From contig NZ_JAFLNL010000005.1 in NCBI RefSeq assembly GCF_017313785.1, positions 1-64,000 on the forward strand: 64,000 nucleotides of DNA, read 5' to 3'. Below, piece by piece: positions 9,040 to 21,188 of this stretch (positions are counted from its first letter, which is position 1; each line of letters begins with the position of its first letter). The position numbers were made by a program, and so were the translations under genes. Below the pieces are notes generated by a model. That model saw only the letters and a list, made by a program, of their open reading frames with translations. It ran no database searches and was not told where the DNA came from. The stretch comes from Flagellimonas aurea (lineage in GTDB: Bacteria; Bacteroidota; Bacteroidia; Flavobacteriales; Flavobacteriaceae).

Positions 9040-9471
9040 ATGACTACTTCGAAAAAACCACCTGTTTGGTTCTGGGTGGTGAGCGTAATAGCTCTTTTAT
9101 GGAATTTGGTAGGCGTTATGAACTATCTCAATCAAGCATTCAATCAAGTAGCTCTATTAGAAGCTATGGATCAAGCGCAACGCACAGCTTTTGAAAGTAT
9201 CCCCGCCTGGGCCACGGCCGCTTTCGCCATCGCTGTTTTTTCGGGCACATTGGCTTGTATCGGGCTTTTACTGCGTAAAAAGTGGGCCAGAACATTTTTT
9301 GTTATCTCACTGATTGCAGCTGTCGCACAATTTATCCACTGGCTGTTCATATCAAATGCCGTTGAGGCTTTTGGACCGTCTACCTATACAATGCCGGTGA
9401 TTGTTGTAATTATCGGGATTTACCTGATATTCTTTTCAAAAAAAGGAATTGAAAAGGGATGGTTGAAATAA
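9040..9471 (+). CDS. Small integral membrane protein, function unknown
   Basis: 143 residues with four predicted transmembrane helices (about 9-29, 55-78, 84-104 and 112-132) and a basic C-terminus (KKGIEKGWLK). I recognise no catalytic motif. Similar four-helix proteins occur as hypothetical proteins in flavobacteria. It sits alone behind prfC and ends at a strong bidirectional terminator. An imperfect inverted repeat lies in its upstream region (8961-9025). Confidence 0.75.
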   Translation: MTTSKKPPVWFWVVSVIALLWNLVGVMNYLNQAFNQVALLEAMDQAQRTAFESIPAWATAAFAIAVFSGTLACIGLLLRKKWARTFFVISLIAAVAQFIHWLFISNAVEAFGPSTYTMPVIVVIIGIYLIFFSKKGIEKGWLK

Positions 9472-9506
9472 AAAAAGGCCCTGAAATATTTCAGGGCCTT
9501 TTTTTA
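9471..9506. terminator. Bidirectional intrinsic terminator
   Basis: Ten-bp GC-rich stem (9477-9486 with 9489-9498) flanked by an A run on the left and a T run on the right. It can terminate both the plus-strand membrane-protein gene (ends 9471) and the minus-strand DUF3467 gene (ends 9504). Confidence 0.85.
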
Positions 9507-9815
9507 TGCTTCACCAGTGGGTCCAAAATTTAGTGGAATCGCTGGTTGCTCGTAGTCTTGAATTGTTCCGTGCGCCTGTTCAAAGCGGCTAACGTTATCG
9601 TTCAATGCCTTGAGCAGCTTTTTGGCATGTTGTGGGGTCAATATTATCCTGCTCTTTACCTTGGCTTTTGGAGCGCCGGGCATCAAGCTAATAAAGTCCA
9701 CCACAAATTCAGAGACGGAGTGGTTGATGATGGCAAGATTGGAATAGATTCCTTCTGCCGTTTTCTCGTCCAACTCAATATTTATCTGTTTCTGATTTTT
9801 CTTTTCTTCGGCCAT
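9504..9815 (-). CDS. DUF3467 family protein
   Basis: 103 residues from the ATG at 9815. A longer frame to 9911 would run through the rpoC terminator and overlap rpoC, so the short start is chosen. The protein has the DUF3467 pattern (GIYSNLAIINHSVSEFVVDFISLMPG, then SRIILTPQHAKKLLKALNDN). The family is soluble and of unknown function, and is found behind rpoC in many Bacteroidota. A hairpin terminator separates it from rpoC, so expression may depend on read-through. Confidence 0.88.
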   Translation of the reverse strand: MAEEKKNQKQINIELDEKTAEGIYSNLAIINHSVSEFVVDFISLMPGAPKAKVKSRIILTPQHAKKLLKALNDNVSRFEQAHGTIQDYEQPAIPLNFGPTGEA

Positions 9816-9831
9816 AAATAATATTTGTCTT

Positions 9832-9866
9832 AAAAAGAAAAACCCCGACCTATAAGGCCAGGGTTT
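9832..9866 (-). terminator. Intrinsic terminator after rpoC
   Basis: A 12-bp stem on the minus strand (9855-9866 with 9840-9851, two G-U pairs) with a 3-nt loop, followed by a T-rich run. It lies between rpoC and the DUF3467 gene. Confidence 0.75.
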
Positions 9867-9873
9867 ATAATGT

Positions 9874-12800
9874 TTAGAATTTAAACTCCTCTTTTCGGGC
9901 CATAATCTCATCGTATTCCTCTTTGGAACCTACAATGATGCTATCATAATCCCTCATACCGGTACCGGCTGGAATCTTATGTCCTACAATTACGTTTTCC
10001 TTCAATCCTTCCAAGGTATCTATCTTACCACTTACCGCGGCTTCGTTCAATACTTTGGTGGTTTCTTGGAACGATGCTGCAGAGATAAATGATTTTGTCT
10101 GCAACGAAGCTCTTGTAATACCTTGCAAGATTGGGGTAGCAGTAGCTGCTACAGCATCTCTTGCAGATACCAAGGTCTTGTCCTCTCTTCTAAGAATAGA
10201 ATTTTCGTCCCTTAGCTCACGTACTGTCAAAATCTGTCCTGGTTTCAACCTTTCTGAATCACCGGCGTCCTCAACAACTTTTTTACCGAAAATCTCATCG
10301 TTCTCGTTGATAAAGTCATCTTTGTGCACCAATTGATTTTCCAAGAAAATGGTATCTCCTGGGTCTTGGATTTTTACTTTACGCATCATCTGTCTTACAA
10401 CAACCTCAAAGTGCTTATCGTTGATTTTCACACCTTGCAAACGGTATACTTCCTGTACCTCGTTCACCAAGTATTGCTGTACCGCTGATGGTCCTTTAAT
10501 GGCCAAGATATCTTCTGGGGTAATGGAACCATCGGACAATGGCATACCCGCACGTACGTAGTCATTCTCCTGAACCAATATCTGGTTGGACAATTTGACC
10601 AAGTACTTCTTGATATCACCTGTCTTAGACTCGATGATAATCTCACGATTACCACGCTTGATCTTACCGAAGGAAACTACACCATCAATCTCCGATACAA
10701 CAGCTGGGTTGGATGGGTTACGTGCTTCGAAAAGCTCCGTTACCCTTGGAAGACCTCCAGTAATATCCCCTGCCTTGGCAGATTTACGTGGGATTTTTAC
10801 CAAAATCTTACCTTCCTTCACCTTGTCTCCATCATTGATCATCAAGTGAGAGCCTACTGGCAAGTTGTACGACCTTAGTGTTTCACCTTTACTGTTCTGA
10901 ATCAATAAAGTTGGTATCAGTTTCTTGTTTCTGGACTCGGAAATTACCTTTTCTTGGAAACCGGTCTGCTCATCGATTTCAACCTGATAAGTAACCCCTT
11001 GCTCAATATTCTCGTAAGCTATCTGCCCAGAGAACTCAGAAACGATTACACCGTTATATGGATCCCACTCACAAATCACAGTTCCTTTGGTAATCTTCTC
11101 ACCGTCCTTAATGAACAATTGAGAACCGTAAGGAATGTTATTTGTACTTAAAGTGATTCCTGTTTTCTGATCTACAATCTTAACTTCAGAGGTTCTGGAG
11201 ATTACAATGTTGGTCTTTTTACCATCACTGCCCTCACCTTCAACTACACGCAAGTCTTCGATTTCGGCAACACCATCAAATTTGGACTCCAATTTGTTAT
11301 CCTCGGATATGTTACCTGCAATACCCCCTACGTGGAAGGTACGCAATGTCAACTGTGTACCAGGCTCACCGATGGACTGTGCAGCTACAACACCTACAGC
11401 CTCACCTCTTTGTACCATTTTATTGGTAGCAAGGTTACGTCCATAACATTTGGCACAGATACCTTGTGCAGCCTCACATGTTAACGGAGACCTTACTTCT
11501 ACCTTTTCGATTGGAGCTGCCTCTACCCTTCTAACATCGGCCTCATTGATTTCTTGTCCTGCTCTCAGCACAAGCTCTTCGGTCAATGGGTTGTATACAT
11601 CGTGCAACGATACCCTACCCAAGATTCTCTCACCTAGGCTTTCAACAATCTCCTCGTTTTTCTTCAATGGTTCTACCTCGATACCTCTCAAGGTTTCACA
11701 ATCTTCGCTGTTCACGATAACATCCTGTGAAACATCCACCAAACGTCGAGTCAAGTAACCCGCATCCGCTGTTTTCAAAGCGGTATCCGCAAGACCCTTA
11801 CGCGCACCATGGGTAGAGATAAAGTATTCCAAAATCGATAGACCTTCCTTAAAGTTGGAAAGAATCGGGTTTTCGATAATCTCACCACCACCTGCAGTAG
11901 ATTTTTTAGGCTTGGCCATCAAACCACGCATACCGGTTAACTGACGAATCTGTTCTTTGGAACCCCTCGCACCAGAATCCAACATCATATATACAGAGTT
12001 GAATCCTTGTTTGTCCTCACGGATACGCTTCATTGCCAATTCGGTCAACATAGCATTCGTAGAGGTCCAAACGTCAATTACCTGGTTGTAACGTTCGTTG
12101 TTGGTGATAAGACCCATGTTATAGTTCATCATAATACCATCGACCTGCTCGTTGGCTTCGCCGATCATATCCTGCTTTTCTGCAGGGATGATAATATCAC
12201 CCAAACTAAAGGACAATCCACCTTTAAAGGCGAAATCATATCCCATAGCCTTGATTTTATCCAAGAAGTCAGCCGTTGTAGGCACATCGGTTACCGCAAG
12301 AATGTCCCCGATAATATTTCTAAGGGCTTTCTTGTTCAATACTTGGTTGATGAATCCTGCTTGCTCTGGCACTTCCGTGTTGAACAATACACGACCTACA
12401 GTGGTTTCAATGATTTGATAGACCAACTCACCTTCTTCGTTAAAGTCTTTTGCTCTAACCTTGATTCCGGCGTTAAGAGAAACTTTTCTCTCGTTGAAGG
12501 CTATTTCTACCTCTTCAGAAGAATAGAAGGTCAACCCTTCACCCAATACAGGCTCTTCTGGAGTAGATTTCTTATGCTTGGTCATATAGTACAATCCCAA
12601 GACCATATCCTGAGATGGTACGGTAATCGGAGAACCGTTCGCTGGGTTAAGGATGTTCTGTGAAGCCAACATCAATAATTGAGCTTCCAAAATGGCCTCT
12701 GGTCCCAATGGCAAGTGAACTGCCATCTGATCCCCATCAAAATCCGCGTTAAATGCGGTACATGCCAATGGGTGCAAACGAATCGCCTTACCCTCGATAA

Positions 12801-14172
12801 GTTTTGGCTGGAACGCTTGTATACCCAATCTGTGCAATGTGGGGGCACGGTTCAATAATACTGGATGCCCTTTAAGGACATTTTCAAGAATATCCCATAC
12901 TACGGGCTCTTTCTTGTCTATAATCTTTTTCGCAGATTTAACGGTCTTTACAATACCTCTTTCAATCAACTTACGGATGATGAAAGGCTTGTATAGCTCG
13001 GCCGCCATATCTTTGGGAAGACCGCATTCGTACAATTTCAATTCCGGCCCAACGACGATTACGGAACGAGCGGAGTAATCCACACGTTTACCCAAAAGGT
13101 TTTGACGGAAACGACCTTGCTTACCTTTCAAGGAATCGGAAAGGGATTTCAATGGCCTGTTTGATTCTGTTTTTACCGCAGATGCCTTTCTTGTATTATC
13201 GAAAAGGGAATCCACCGCTTCTTGAAGCATACGTTTTTCGTTCCTCAAGATCACCTCGGGCGCCTTGATTTCCATCAAACGCTTCAAACGGTTGTTACGG
13301 ATGATTACCCTACGGTACAGGTCGTTCAAATCGGAAGTCGCAAAACGACCACCGTCCAACGGCACCAACGGACGCAATTCTGGTGGGATCACAGGAATTA
13401 CCTTCATGATCATCCACTCAGGGTTGTTCTCCCTATTTCCTTGCGACTCACGCAAAGCTTCCACTACTTGAAGACGCTTCAAGGCTTCGGTCTTACGTTG
13501 TTTTGAAGTCTCGGTGTTTGCCTTATGGCGAAGTTCGTACGACAATTGTTCCAAATCAATTCTGGACAAAATGTCAATCAAACACTCGGCACCCATTTTG
13601 GCAATGAACTTGTTTGGATCGGTATCCTCCAAGTATTGGTTCTCGGTAGGAATGGATTCCAAAATGTTCAAGTACTCCTCCTCGGTCAAGAAATCCATTT
13701 TTTGGATTTCCTCACCTTCTGGACCTTTGGCAATACCGGGCTGGATAACCACATACCTTTCGTAGTATATGATCATATCCAACTTCTTGGACGGCAATCC
13801 CAAAAGGTAACCTATTTTGTTTGGCAACGAACGGAAGTACCAGATATGCGCTACGGGAACCACAAGGTTAATGTGCCCTACACGGTCTCTACGTACTTTC
13901 TTTTCCGTCACTTCAACACCACAACGGTCACAAACGATTCCGCGGTAACGGATTCTCTTGTATTTACCACAGGCACACTCATAATCCTTTACAGGACCAA
14001 AAATACGCTCGCAGAACAATCCATCACGCTCTGGTTTGTGCGTTCGATAGTTAATGGTTTCAGGCTTCAACACTTCTCCTCGGGACTCGGCCAAGATTGA
14101 CTCTGGAGAGGCCAATCCGATAGAAATTTTGTTGAACCTTTTTTGTGCGTTATTATCTTTAATTCTAGCCAT
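9874..14172 (-). CDS. rpoC: DNA-directed RNA polymerase subunit beta'
   Basis: 1432 residues, the usual bacteroidal length. The catalytic magnesium motif NADFDGD is at 475-481. The N-terminal zinc site is formed by C66, C68, C81 and C84 (CACGKY...CDRCG), and the second zinc cluster is in [13 protein letters not shown]. The trigger-loop and bridge-helix region ([21 protein letters not shown]) is intact. It follows rpoB by 39 bp in the rplKAJL-rpoBC block. Confidence 0.99.
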   Translation of the reverse strand: MARIKDNNAQKRFNKISIGLASPESILAESRGEVLKPETINYRTHKPERDGLFCERIFGPVKDYECACGKYKRIRYRGIVCDRCGVEVTEKKVRRDRVGHINLVVPVAHIWYFRSLPNKIGYLLGLPSKKLDMIIYYERYVVIQPGIAKGPEGEEIQKMDFLTEEEYLNILESIPTENQYLEDTDPNKFIAKMGAECLIDILSRIDLEQLSYELRHKANTETSKQRKTEALKRLQVVEALRESQGNRENNPEWMIMKVIPVIPPELRPLVPLDGGRFATSDLNDLYRRVIIRNNRLKRLMEIKAPEVILRNEKRMLQEAVDSLFDNTRKASAVKTESNRPLKSLSDSLKGKQGRFRQNLLGKRVDYSARSVIVVGPELKLYECGLPKDMAAELYKPFIIRKLIERGIVKTVKSAKKIIDKKEPVVWDILENVLKGHPVLLNRAPTLHRLGIQAFQPKLIEGKAIRLHPLACTAFNADFDGDQMAVHLPLGPEAILEAQLLMLASQNILNPANGSPITVPSQDMVLGLYYMTKHKKSTPEEPVLGEGLTFYSSEEVEIAFNERKVSLNAGIKVRAKDFNEEGELVYQIIETTVGRVLFNTEVPEQAGFINQVLNKKALRNIIGDILAVTDVPTTADFLDKIKAMGYDFAFKGGLSFSLGDIIIPAEKQDMIGEANEQVDGIMMNYNMGLITNNERYNQVIDVWTSTNAMLTELAMKRIREDKQGFNSVYMMLDSGARGSKEQIRQLTGMRGLMAKPKKSTAGGGEIIENPILSNFKEGLSILEYFISTHGARKGLADTALKTADAGYLTRRLVDVSQDVIVNSEDCETLRGIEVEPLKKNEEIVESLGERILGRVSLHDVYNPLTEELVLRAGQEINEADVRRVEAAPIEKVEVRSPLTCEAAQGICAKCYGRNLATNKMVQRGEAVGVVAAQSIGEPGTQLTLRTFHVGGIAGNISEDNKLESKFDGVAEIEDLRVVEGEGSDGKKTNIVISRTSEVKIVDQKTGITLSTNNIPYGSQLFIKDGEKITKGTVICEWDPYNGVIVSEFSGQIAYENIEQGVTYQVEIDEQTGFQEKVISESRNKKLIPTLLIQNSKGETLRSYNLPVGSHLMINDGDKVKEGKILVKIPRKSAKAGDITGGLPRVTELFEARNPSNPAVVSEIDGVVSFGKIKRGNREIIIESKTGDIKKYLVKLSNQILVQENDYVRAGMPLSDGSITPEDILAIKGPSAVQQYLVNEVQEVYRLQGVKINDKHFEVVVRQMMRKVKIQDPGDTIFLENQLVHKDDFINENDEIFGKKVVEDAGDSERLKPGQILTVRELRDENSILRREDKTLVSARDAVAATATPILQGITRASLQTKSFISAASFQETTKVLNEAAVSGKIDTLEGLKENVIVGHKIPAGTGMRDYDSIIVGSKEEYDEIMARKEEFKF

Positions 14173-14211
14173 AACAATATGGTGATGATATAATTAATGT
14201 AATATAGTGTT

Positions 14212-17200
14212 CTACTCTTCCAAACGGATATCCAAGCCCAAACCTTTAAGTTCGTGCATCAATACGTTGAAAGATTCTGGCAAACCAGGTTCTGGCATGG
14301 TCTCACCTTTTACGATGGTCTCATAGGTCTTGGCTCTTCCGATCACGTCATCGGACTTAACGGTCAATATCTCCCTAAGGGTAGATGACGCTCCGTAAGC
14401 TTCCAATGCCCAAACTTCCATCTCTCCAAAACGCTGACCACCAAACTGAGCTTTACCACCCAATGGTTGCTGTGTGATCAAGGAGTATGGTCCAATAGAT
14501 CTTGCGTGCATCTTATCGTCTACCATGTGACCTAGTTTCAACATGTAGATGACACCAACGGTTGCACGTTGGTCAAAACGCTGACCTGTTCCTCCATCAT
14601 ATAGGTAGGTGTGTCCAAATCTTGGAATACCTGCTTCATCGGTAATCTTATTGATTTCATCCAATGAGGCACCATCGAAAATTGGAGTCGCATATTTTTG
14701 ACCCAACTTCAATCCGGCCCAACCCAATACGGTTTCATAAATCTGACCAATGTTCATCCTTGAAGGTACACCAAGTGGGTTCAATACGATATCCACTGGG
14801 GTTCCATCTTCCAAGAACGGCATGTCCTCTTGACGAACGATACGGGCCACGATACCTTTGTTACCGTGACGACCTGCCATTTTATCACCTACTTTCAACT
14901 TACGTTTTTTGGCGATATAAACTTTGGCCAGCTTCATGATACCTGCAGGAAGTTCATCTCCAACAGAGATGGTGAACTTGTCCCTTCTAAGGTTACCTTG
15001 AATATCGTTCAATTTGATTTTGTAGTTGTGCAACAAATCGGCTACCAAAGCATTGGTATCGTCATCCGTTGTCCAGCTACCTCCTACCAAGTGAGCGAAA
15101 TCGTCAACAGCGTTCAACATTTTGATGGTGTATTTCTTTCCTTTTGGAAGTACTTCTTCACCCAAATCATTGATTACACCTTGAGATGTTTTTCCACTGA
15201 TCAATCCAAACAACTTCTCGATCAATTCATCTTTAAGTTGTTGGAACTTCACTTCGTAGTCCAACTCCAATCTTGAAATGGCCTCTTTATCTTCTGAACG
15301 TTTTCTCTTGTCCTTGATGGAACGGGAGAACAATTTCTTATCGATAACAACACCTCTCAATGATGGTGAAGCTTTCAATGAAGCATCCTTAACGTCACCC
15401 GCTTTGTCACCAAAGATGGCACGCAACAATTTTTCTTCTGGAGTTGGGTCCGATTCTCCTTTTGGAGTGATCTTACCGATCAAGATATCACCGGGCTTCA
15501 CTTCGGCACCGATACGGATCATACCGTATTCGTCCAAATCCTTTGTTGCCTCTTCGGATACGTTTGGAATATCGTTTGTCAATTCCTCTGCACCCAATTT
15601 GGTGTCCCTTACTTCAAGAGAGTACTCATCCACATGGATAGAGGTAAAGATATCCTCGCGCACCACTTTTTCGGAGATTACGATCGCATCCTCAAAGTTG
15701 TATCCTTTCCAAGGCATAAAGGCCACCTTCATGTTTCTACCCAAGGCCAATTCACCTTTTTCGGTAGCATAACCTTCACAAAGTACCTGACCTTTTTTCA
15801 CCTTGTCCCCTTTTCTTACGATTGGTTTCAAGTTGATACTGGTCCCTTGGTTTGTTTTTCTGAACTTCACCAATTGGTAGGTCTTCGAGTCATCGTCAAA
15901 GCTTACCAACCTTTCTTCATCGGTTCTATCGTACTTAATGGTGATCTTCTGTGCATCCACATACTCAACAACTCCATCTCCTTCGGCATTGATCAATACT
16001 CGGGAATCGGTAGCTACTTGTCTTTCCAGACCTGTACCTACGATCGGAGAGTCTGGTCTCAACAATGGAACTGCCTGACGCATCATGTTCGATCCCATCA
16101 ACGCACGGTTCGCATCATCGTGCTCCAAGAACGGAATCAACGATGCGGAAATGGAAGCAATCTGGTTAGGCGCAACGTCGGTATATTTTACCTCTGTTGG
16201 GTCCACAACCGGGAAATCACCTTCTTCACGGGCAATTACCTTCTCCCTTTCAATGGTACCGTCATCTGCCAATGGAATATTGGCTTGGGCGATCTTCATT
16301 CCTTCCTCTTCCTCTGCACTTAGGTAAATGTGGTTTTTAGTATCCACTTTACCATTCTCTACTTTACGGTAAGGAGTTTCCAAGAAGCCCATATTGTTCA
16401 CCTTGGCAAACACGGACAATGAAGAGATCAAACCAATGTTCGGTCCTTCAGGTGTCTCGATGGGACACAATCTTCCGTAGTGTGTATAGTGAACGTCACG
16501 CACCTCGAAACCTGCTCTTTCACGGGAAAGACCACCTGGCCCCAATGCGGACAATCTTCTTTTGTGTGTAATCTCGGCCAACGGGTTCGTCTGGTCCATG
16601 AACTGGGACAACTGGTTGGTTCCGAAGAAAGAATTGATCACGGAAGACAATGTCTTTGCGTTGATCAAATCTATCGGTGTAAACACTTCGTTGTCACGAA
16701 CGTTCATACGCTCACGGATGGTACGTGCCATACGTGCCAAACCTACGCCAAACTGCTGGGACAATTGCTCCCCAACGGTTCTAACACGACGGTTGGACAA
16801 GTGATCGATATCATCAATCTCCGCTTTGGAGTTGATCAACTCGATCAAATATTTAATAATGGTGATGATATCTTCTTTGGTCAAAACTTGTTTGTCCATT
16901 CCGATATCCAATCCCAGTTTTTTGTTCATTCGGTAACGACCTACCTCACCTAAGTTGTAACGTTGGTCGGAGAAGAACAATTTATCGATAATACCACGAG
17001 CGGTCTCTTCATCTGGCGGCTCGGCATTACGTAATTGTCTATAGATATGTTCTACCGCTTCCTTTTCAGAATTGGTAGGGTCCTTTTGCAAGGTGTTATG
17101 GATGATGGCGTAATCGGATTGTGCATTGTTTTCCTTATGAAGCAAAATGGTCTTCACATCGGCATCAATGATCTCATCGATATGCTCTTTTTCCAAAACT

Positions 17201-18021
17201 GTATCACGATCAAGTACAATTTCGTTTCTTTCGATGGAAACCACTTCACCTGTATCCTCGTCCACGAAATCCTCATGCCATGTGTTCAACACCCTAGCGG
17301 CCAATTTACGGCCCAATACTTTTTTAAGTCCGGATTTGGAAACCTTTACTTCTTCCGAAAGGTCGAAGATTTCCAAAATATCCTTGTCCCTTTCAAACCC
17401 GATGGCACGGAACAAAGTGGTTACCGGTAATTTTTTCTTCCTATCGATGTAGGCATACATCACCGAATTGATATCGGTGGCGAACTCGATCCAAGATCCT
17501 TTGAACGGGATTACCCTGGCCGAATACAATTTTGTCCCGTTTGCGTGGAAAGATTGTCCAAAGAAAACTCCTGGAGATCTGTGCAACTGGGATACTACAA
17601 CACGTTCCGCTCCGTTAATCACGAAAGTACCACTTGGAGTCATGTAAGGGATGGTCCCCAAATACACGTCCTGTACAATGGTTTCAAAATCTTCGTGCTC
17701 TGGATCGGTACAGTACAATTTTAGACGCGCCTTTAACGGTACGCTATAGGTAAGTCCACGCTCTATACATTCTTGGATGGAATATCGTGGTGGATCAATG
17801 AAGTAATCCAAAAACTCAAGTACGAACTGGTTTCTGGTATCGGTGATTGGAAAATTCTCCATGAAGGTGTTGTAGAGACCTTCGTTTCCTCTTTCGTCAG
17901 ATTTAGTTTCAAGCTGGAAAAAGTCTTGGAACGATTTTATCTGAATGTCCAAGAAATCCGGGTATTCCGGTATGTTCTTAGCGGATGCGAAATTAACTCT
18001 TTCAATAGTGTTTGTGAACAT
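14212..18021 (-). CDS. rpoB: DNA-directed RNA polymerase subunit beta
   Basis: 1269 residues. The rifampicin region shows [34 protein letters not shown] as two adjoining conserved pieces, with no known resistance substitution that I can recognise. Other conserved blocks are [20 protein letters not shown] and the C-terminal [14 protein letters not shown]. It is preceded by a 127-bp gap with a hairpin after rplL, where the expression of ribosomal proteins and polymerase could be separated. Confidence 0.99.
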   Translation of the reverse strand: MFTNTIERVNFASAKNIPEYPDFLDIQIKSFQDFFQLETKSDERGNEGLYNTFMENFPITDTRNQFVLEFLDYFIDPPRYSIQECIERGLTYSVPLKARLKLYCTDPEHEDFETIVQDVYLGTIPYMTPSGTFVINGAERVVVSQLHRSPGVFFGQSFHANGTKLYSARVIPFKGSWIEFATDINSVMYAYIDRKKKLPVTTLFRAIGFERDKDILEIFDLSEEVKVSKSGLKKVLGRKLAARVLNTWHEDFVDEDTGEVVSIERNEIVLDRDTVLEKEHIDEIIDADVKTILLHKENNAQSDYAIIHNTLQKDPTNSEKEAVEHIYRQLRNAEPPDEETARGIIDKLFFSDQRYNLGEVGRYRMNKKLGLDIGMDKQVLTKEDIITIIKYLIELINSKAEIDDIDHLSNRRVRTVGEQLSQQFGVGLARMARTIRERMNVRDNEVFTPIDLINAKTLSSVINSFFGTNQLSQFMDQTNPLAEITHKRRLSALGPGGLSRERAGFEVRDVHYTHYGRLCPIETPEGPNIGLISSLSVFAKVNNMGFLETPYRKVENGKVDTKNHIYLSAEEEEGMKIAQANIPLADDGTIEREKVIAREEGDFPVVDPTEVKYTDVAPNQIASISASLIPFLEHDDANRALMGSNMMRQAVPLLRPDSPIVGTGLERQVATDSRVLINAEGDGVVEYVDAQKITIKYDRTDEERLVSFDDDSKTYQLVKFRKTNQGTSINLKPIVRKGDKVKKGQVLCEGYATEKGELALGRNMKVAFMPWKGYNFEDAIVISEKVVREDIFTSIHVDEYSLEVRDTKLGAEELTNDIPNVSEEATKDLDEYGMIRIGAEVKPGDILIGKITPKGESDPTPEEKLLRAIFGDKAGDVKDASLKASPSLRGVVIDKKLFSRSIKDKRKRSEDKEAISRLELDYEVKFQQLKDELIEKLFGLISGKTSQGVINDLGEEVLPKGKKYTIKMLNAVDDFAHLVGGSWTTDDDTNALVADLLHNYKIKLNDIQGNLRRDKFTISVGDELPAGIMKLAKVYIAKKRKLKVGDKMAGRHGNKGIVARIVRQEDMPFLEDGTPVDIVLNPLGVPSRMNIGQIYETVLGWAGLKLGQKYATPIFDGASLDEINKITDEAGIPRFGHTYLYDGGTGQRFDQRATVGVIYMLKLGHMVDDKMHARSIGPYSLITQQPLGGKAQFGGQRFGEMEVWALEAYGASSTLREILTVKSDDVIGRAKTYETIVKGETMPEPGLPESFNVLMHELKGLGLDIRLEE

Positions 18022-18094
18022 CTATGGACAAATTTTGATCGTGATTACTAAGTGGGTTGGTGTACGGCTTTATACACTCCTTATATAAATAGGC

Positions 18095-18124
18095 TAAGGT
18101 CTAACCAAAAATGGAAAGACCTTA
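18095..18124 (-). promoter_or_regulatory. Hairpin in the rplL-rpoB intergenic region
   Basis: Inverted repeat taaggtct (18095-18102) with agacctta (18117-18124) around a 14-nt loop, with no T run after it. Its place between rplL and rpoB matches the position of the attenuator and RNase III processing site in E. coli. A similar role here is only inferred. Confidence 0.4.
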
Positions 18125-18148
18125 ACCAAGTTCTAATGGGAAAAGCGA

Positions 18149-18529
18149 TTATTTAAGCTCAACTTCTGCTCCAGCTTCTTCCAATGATTTTTTGATACCT
18201 TCTGCTTCGTCTTTAGAAATACCTTCTTTAACAGCTTTTGGTGCGCTATCAACGATATCTTTAGCCTCTTTAAGACCAAGACCTGTCAATTCTTTCACCA
18301 ATTTAACAACTGCCAATTTAGAACCACCAGCAGCAGTAAGGATTACATCAAATTCTGATTTTTCTTCAGCAGCCTCACCACCTTCTGCGGCTCCACCACC
18401 AGCGGCAACAGCTACTGCAGCAGCAGCAGGCTCGATACCGTATTCTTCTTTTAAAATGTCGGCCAACTCATTTACCTCTTTTACTGTAAGGTTTACCAAC
18501 TGTTCTGCAAAATCTTTTAAATCTGCCAT
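18149..18529 (-). CDS. rplL: Ribosomal protein bL12 (L7/L12)
   Basis: 126 residues: an N-terminal dimerisation domain, an Ala/Gly-rich hinge (about 36-55) and the C-terminal factor-binding domain ([36 protein letters not shown]). It forms the multimeric stalk that recruits translation GTPases such as the EF-Tu and RF3 encoded nearby. It lies 55 bp after rplJ. Confidence 0.99.
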   Translation of the reverse strand: MADLKDFAEQLVNLTVKEVNELADILKEEYGIEPAAAAVAVAAGGGAAEGGEAAEEKSEFDVILTAAGGSKLAVVKLVKELTGLGLKEAKDIVDSAPKAVKEGISKDEAEGIKKSLEEAGAEVELK

Positions 18530-18584
18530 TTTTCTATCGTTTAATAAAAATGTTTAAAAATATACTTAGTTTATTGTGCGCGAA

Positions 18585-19103
18585 TTATTCTTTCTCAGAC
18601 AAAGTCTTAAGGATACCTGCCAATTTACCGCCACCAGACTTAAGTCCAGAAATAACGTTTTTGGCTGGGGATTGCAACAATCCGATGATATCTCCGACAA
18701 CTTCTTCTTTGGACTTGATATTAACAAGTGCATCAAGGTTGTTATCGCCGATATATACTGCCTCTTCAATAAAGGCACCTTTCAACAATGGTTTATCTGA
18801 TTTTTTTCTAAAGTTCTTGATAAGTTTCGCTGGTGCATTTCCCGTTTCGGACAACATCAAAGATGTATTTCCTTTCAAAACTTCGGGAAGTTCACCGAAT
18901 TCCTTATCAGAAGCTTCCATTGCCTTTGCAAGCAATGTGTTCTTTACGACCGCAAGCTTTATATTAGCCTTGAAACACGCTCTTCTTAAGTTAGAGGTGT
19001 CCACGGCATTCAATCCTGATATATCCGCCAAATAAATGTTTGGATTATCAGCCAACTGTGCAGTCAAGTCTTTTATCACCGTTGCTTTTTCTTCTCTTGT
19101 CAT
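18585..19103 (-). CDS. rplJ: Ribosomal protein uL10
   Basis: 172 residues. It anchors the L7/L12 stalk to the ribosome. It begins MTREEKATVIKDLTAQL and has the conserved uL10 core with a C-terminal helix for bL12 binding. Only 24 bp separate it from rplA, too little for the long L10 leader RNA known in other phyla. Confidence 0.98.
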   Translation of the reverse strand: MTREEKATVIKDLTAQLADNPNIYLADISGLNAVDTSNLRRACFKANIKLAVVKNTLLAKAMEASDKEFGELPEVLKGNTSLMLSETGNAPAKLIKNFRKKSDKPLLKGAFIEEAVYIGDNNLDALVNIKSKEEVVGDIIGLLQSPAKNVISGLKSGGGKLAGILKTLSEKE

Positions 19104-19127
19104 AGTTATAAAAATTGAACTACCAGT

Positions 19128-19820
19128 TTATTGAACTGCTTTTGGATCTAATTGAACACTAGGACTCATGGTACTTGACAAGTAAATACTCTTCATGTAC
19201 ACACCTTTTGCTGCGGAAGGCTTCAACTTGATCAATGTATCGATCAATTCCCTAGCATTTCCAGCAATTTTATCTGCAGAGAAAGATGCTTTCCCGATAG
19301 CAGCGTGCACGATACCTGTTTTGTCCACTTTAAAGTCAATCTTACCGGCTTTAACATCGGAAACGGCTTTTGCCACATCCATAGTTACTGTTCCGGTCTT
19401 TGGATTGGGCATCAAACCTCTCGGTCCCAACACTCGTCCTAATGGACCAAGTTTACCCATTACGCTTGGCATAGTGATGATAACATCAACATCCGTCCAA
19501 CCGTTTTTGATTTTATCCAAATATTCGTCCAACCCAACAAAGTCCGCACCTGCTTCTTTAGCTTCTGCTTCTTTGTCTGGAGTCACCAATGCCAAAACTT
19601 TAACGTCTTTCCCTGTTCCGTGAGGAAGGGTTACAACGCCACGCACCATTTGATTGGCTTTTCTTGGATCTACGCCCAAACGAACTGCCAAATCAATGGA
19701 AGCATCAAATTTCACATTGGTTATTTCTTTTACTAAAGCTGATGCTTCTTCCAAAGTATAGAGCTTATTCTTGTCTATCTTGGCTTGAGCCTCTTTTTGC
19801 TTTTTAGTCAATCTTGCCAT
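19128..19820 (-). CDS. rplA: Ribosomal protein uL1
   Basis: 230 residues, the usual length. The L1-stalk protein signature is complete ([21 protein letters not shown]). It follows rplK by 20 bp. In other bacteria uL1 represses its own operon through its mRNA; I did not find the binding stem here. Confidence 0.99.
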   Translation of the reverse strand: MARLTKKQKEAQAKIDKNKLYTLEEASALVKEITNVKFDASIDLAVRLGVDPRKANQMVRGVVTLPHGTGKDVKVLALVTPDKEAEAKEAGADFVGLDEYLDKIKNGWTDVDVIITMPSVMGKLGPLGRVLGPRGLMPNPKTGTVTMDVAKAVSDVKAGKIDFKVDKTGIVHAAIGKASFSADKIAGNARELIDTLIKLKPSAAKGVYMKSIYLSSTMSPSVQLDPKAVQ

Positions 19821-19840
19821 TTCTTACTTGCTTTCAGATT

Positions 19841-20278
19841 TTAAAAAGGTCTTTGTCCTGCTATTTTCAGACCCATAGATCTTGCAGTACCAGCAACCAT
19901 ACTCATTGCAGATTCCACGGTAAAAGCGTTCAAATCCACCATTTTATCTTCGGCGATCGCTTTTACTTGATCCCATGTTACTGAACCATTCTTAACCCTG
20001 TTAGGTTCGCCAGATCCTTTTTTAATCTTAGCCACTTCCATCAATTGAACTGCCGCAGGTGGTGTTTTTACAACAAACTCGAAAGATTTGTCTTTGTAAA
20101 CGGTGATAACAACAGGTAATACTTTACCTTGTTTGTCCTGCGTACGAGCATTAAACTGCTTACAGAACTCCATAATGTTAACACCAGCAGCACCTAAGGC
20201 GGGTCCAACCGGTGGCGATGGGTTCGCAGCACCTCCCCTAACTTGTAATTTAACTACCTTATCTACTTCTTTTGCCAT
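19841..20278 (-). CDS. rplK: Ribosomal protein uL11
   Basis: 145 residues. The N-terminal proline-rich motif ([20 protein letters not shown]) and the C-terminal rRNA-binding domain ([23 protein letters not shown]) are intact. It belongs to the GTPase-associated centre. It follows nusG by 67 bp. Confidence 0.99.
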   Translation of the reverse strand: MAKEVDKVVKLQVRGGAANPSPPVGPALGAAGVNIMEFCKQFNARTQDKQGKVLPVVITVYKDKSFEFVVKTPPAAVQLMEVAKIKKGSGEPNRVKNGSVTWDQVKAIAEDKMVDLNAFTVESAMSMVAGTARSMGLKIAGQRPF

Positions 20279-20345
20279 TGTTTCTAATTAAATTCAAAGT
20301 GTGTCAATTGGAAGCAACACAGCTTTATATATGTAACAGCTCTTG

Positions 20346-20897
20346 TTATACTTTCTCTACTTGCATATAGCTAAGTTCCAGTGGAGTTTTTCTACCAAAA
20401 ATCTTCACCATAACCTCCAGCTTACGCTTTTCTTCATTGATTTTTTCAACAGTTCCGTTAAAACCATTGAAAGGTCCATCAATAACCTTTACTGTTTCAC
20501 CCAATACAAATGGAATAGAAACGTTATCTGTATTCACAGCCAACTCATCTACTTTACCAAGCATACGGTTGACTTCTGACTTTCTCAAGGGTACTGGATC
20601 ACCACCTTTCACCTCGCCCAAGAAACCAATCACATTGGTTATGGATCGGATGATGTGAACCATTTCTCCTCCAAGATTGGCCTTTATCATAATATATCCT
20701 GGAAAGTAAACTCTTTCTTTATTGATTTTCTTTCCATTACGTATCTGAACAACTTTTTCGGTAGGCACAAGAACTTCTTCGAGGTAGTCACCAAATCCAG
20801 CGCGCTCGACCTCGCTCTCTATATAGCCCTTGATCTTGTTCTCCTGACCACTGACCGCTCTTACTACATACCATTTTTTCTCCAGAACCTCAGACAT
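20346..20897 (-). CDS. nusG: Transcription termination/antitermination factor NusG
   Basis: 183 residues: an N-terminal NGN domain (KKWYVVRAVSGQENKIKGYI, FPGYIMIKANL) that binds RNA polymerase, and a C-terminal KOW domain (GETVKVIDGPFNGFNGTVEKI) that contacts ribosomal uS10 or Rho. It sits between secE and rplK, the usual place. Confidence 0.99.
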   Translation of the reverse strand: MSEVLEKKWYVVRAVSGQENKIKGYIESEVERAGFGDYLEEVLVPTEKVVQIRNGKKINKERVYFPGYIMIKANLGGEMVHIIRSITNVIGFLGEVKGGDPVPLRKSEVNRMLGKVDELAVNTDNVSIPFVLGETVKVIDGPFNGFNGTVEKINEEKRKLEVMVKIFGRKTPLELSYMQVEKV

Positions 20898-20909
20898 ATC
20901 GAACGATCT

Positions 20910-21098
20910 TTACCCTATTAATTTTTCAAAATACAACGTGATCAATTTACTGAACAAGGAATCAACACCCCAAGTTGCCAAAGCAAATAAAATGGAAAAA
21001 ACCGCCACAATAACCATCAGGTTGGAGGCTTTGCTCCTTTCCAACCAAGTAACATTGTTTCTAAGCTCTTCTAATGATTCCTTTATGTAAGTGACCAT
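20910..21098 (-). CDS. secE: Preprotein translocase subunit SecE
   Basis: 62 residues from the ATG at 21098; the longer frame from 21122 adds eight residues outside the family pattern. A short cytosolic amphipathic helix (VTYIKESLEELRNNVTWLERS) precedes a single membrane helix (about 29-48), the minimal SecE type. It completes the SecYEG channel. Confidence 0.95.
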   Translation of the reverse strand: MVTYIKESLEELRNNVTWLERSKASNLMVIVAVFSILFALATWGVDSLFSKLITLYFEKLIG

Positions 21099-21118
21099 AA
21101 TTTTAAAGTATTTTGCTA

Positions 21119-21135
21119 GCACGGGAGGAGAGACT
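21119..21135 (-). repeat. Duplicate of the tRNA-Trp 3' end
   Basis: The 17 bases gcacgggaggagagact are identical to 21188-21204, the 3' acceptor and T-arm end of tRNA-Trp plus one flanking base. The copy lies between tRNA-Trp and secE, about 52 bp past the gene end. Nothing tRNA-like follows it. Confidence 0.8.
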
Positions 21136-21188
21136 TTCCTCGGGATAAACTTCTCGTCTCACTTCACTATGCCAATATTTTCTTTTTG

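Noticed and set aside
9816-9911. N-terminal extension of the DUF3467 gene into rpoC
   Set aside because: It would cross the rpoC terminator and overlap rpoC. The family starts at the ATG at 9815.
19104-19127. L10 leader RNA before rplJ
   Set aside because: Only 24 bp separate rplA and rplJ, too short for the known leader structure.
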